A stretch of DNA of 6,231 bases from Pyrinomonadaceae bacterium (lineage in GTDB: Bacteria; Acidobacteriota; Blastocatellia; Pyrinomonadales; Pyrinomonadaceae), in contig JAICQI010000368.1 of assembly GCA_025937955.1 (NCBI GenBank), positions 1 to 6,231 on the forward strand, read 5' to 3'. The notes beneath the pieces are model-generated. The model was not told the origin of the DNA and ran no database searches. It worked only from the letters and a program-made list of their open reading frames with translations. Every line of letters begins with the position of its first letter. Position 1 is the stretch's first letter. Positions 6,146 through 6,231 of this stretch are shown one piece after another. The position numbers were made by a program, and so were the translations under genes.

Positions 6146-6170
6146 AACGGATCGCCAATAAGCGAAGATG

Positions 6171-6189
6171 CCACGGGCTTGCCCCGTGG
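6171..6189 (+). repeat. Short GC-rich hairpin after the permease gene
   Basis: The arms ccacggg (6171-6177) and cccgtgg (6183-6189) pair perfectly around a 5-nt loop, 25 bp past the stop codon. A weak outer pairing gccaa (6154-6158) with ttggc (6199-6203) could extend it. No T-run follows, so it is not a standard intrinsic terminator, though it may protect the mRNA 3' end or be another dispersed palindrome. The rest of 6146-6231 shows no gene. Confidence 0.5.
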
Positions 6190-6231
6190 AGGTTCACGTT
6201 GGCAGCTACATCGATCCTTCCAACCAGCGAA

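Overview
The window looks like a chromosomal fragment from an acidobacterium, most plausibly of the Blastocatellia/Pyrinomonadaceae side of Acidobacteriota. Two of its three genes belong to families that are hallmarks of that phylum: a VWFA-related secreted protein of the acidobacterial type and a duplicated orphan ABC-type permease with the N-terminal 'permease prefix' segment. Moderate GC and abundant palindromic intergenic repeats fit this. The assignment rests on protein family, not on a marker gene.

Layout. Positions 1-154 hold no convincing gene, only short open frames. Positions 155-279 are a long inverted repeat (two 41-nt arms, one mismatch, 43-nt spacer) resembling a REPIN-type mobile palindrome. 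It lies 10 bp past the 3' end of the first gene. On the minus strand follow a secreted seven-repeat YVTN beta-propeller protein (290-1561) and, 67 bp upstream of it, a secreted VWA-domain protein (1629-3002); the two probably form one transcription unit, VWA first. A 503-bp divergent intergenic region (3003-3505) contains a striking composite palindrome of about 204 bp (3112-3315): 32-nt outer arms enclose three separate hairpins. It also holds candidate promoters facing both ways. On the plus strand is an 879-residue MacB/FtsX-like permease (3506-6145) without an ATPase domain. A short GC-rich hairpin (6171-6189) lies in the last 86 bases.

How the genes may work together. All three products should act at or beyond the cytoplasmic membrane: two are predicted exported, one has about eight membrane segments with large extracytoplasmic domains. 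The propeller and VWA proteins look like binding or adhesion modules; the permease belongs to a family thought to export or mechanically couple rather than import. No ATPase, transcription factor or sensor is present here, so a shared function is only inferred from proximity. I see no phage, defence, CRISPR or transposase gene. The most unusual material is the non-coding palindromes, not a new multi-gene system.
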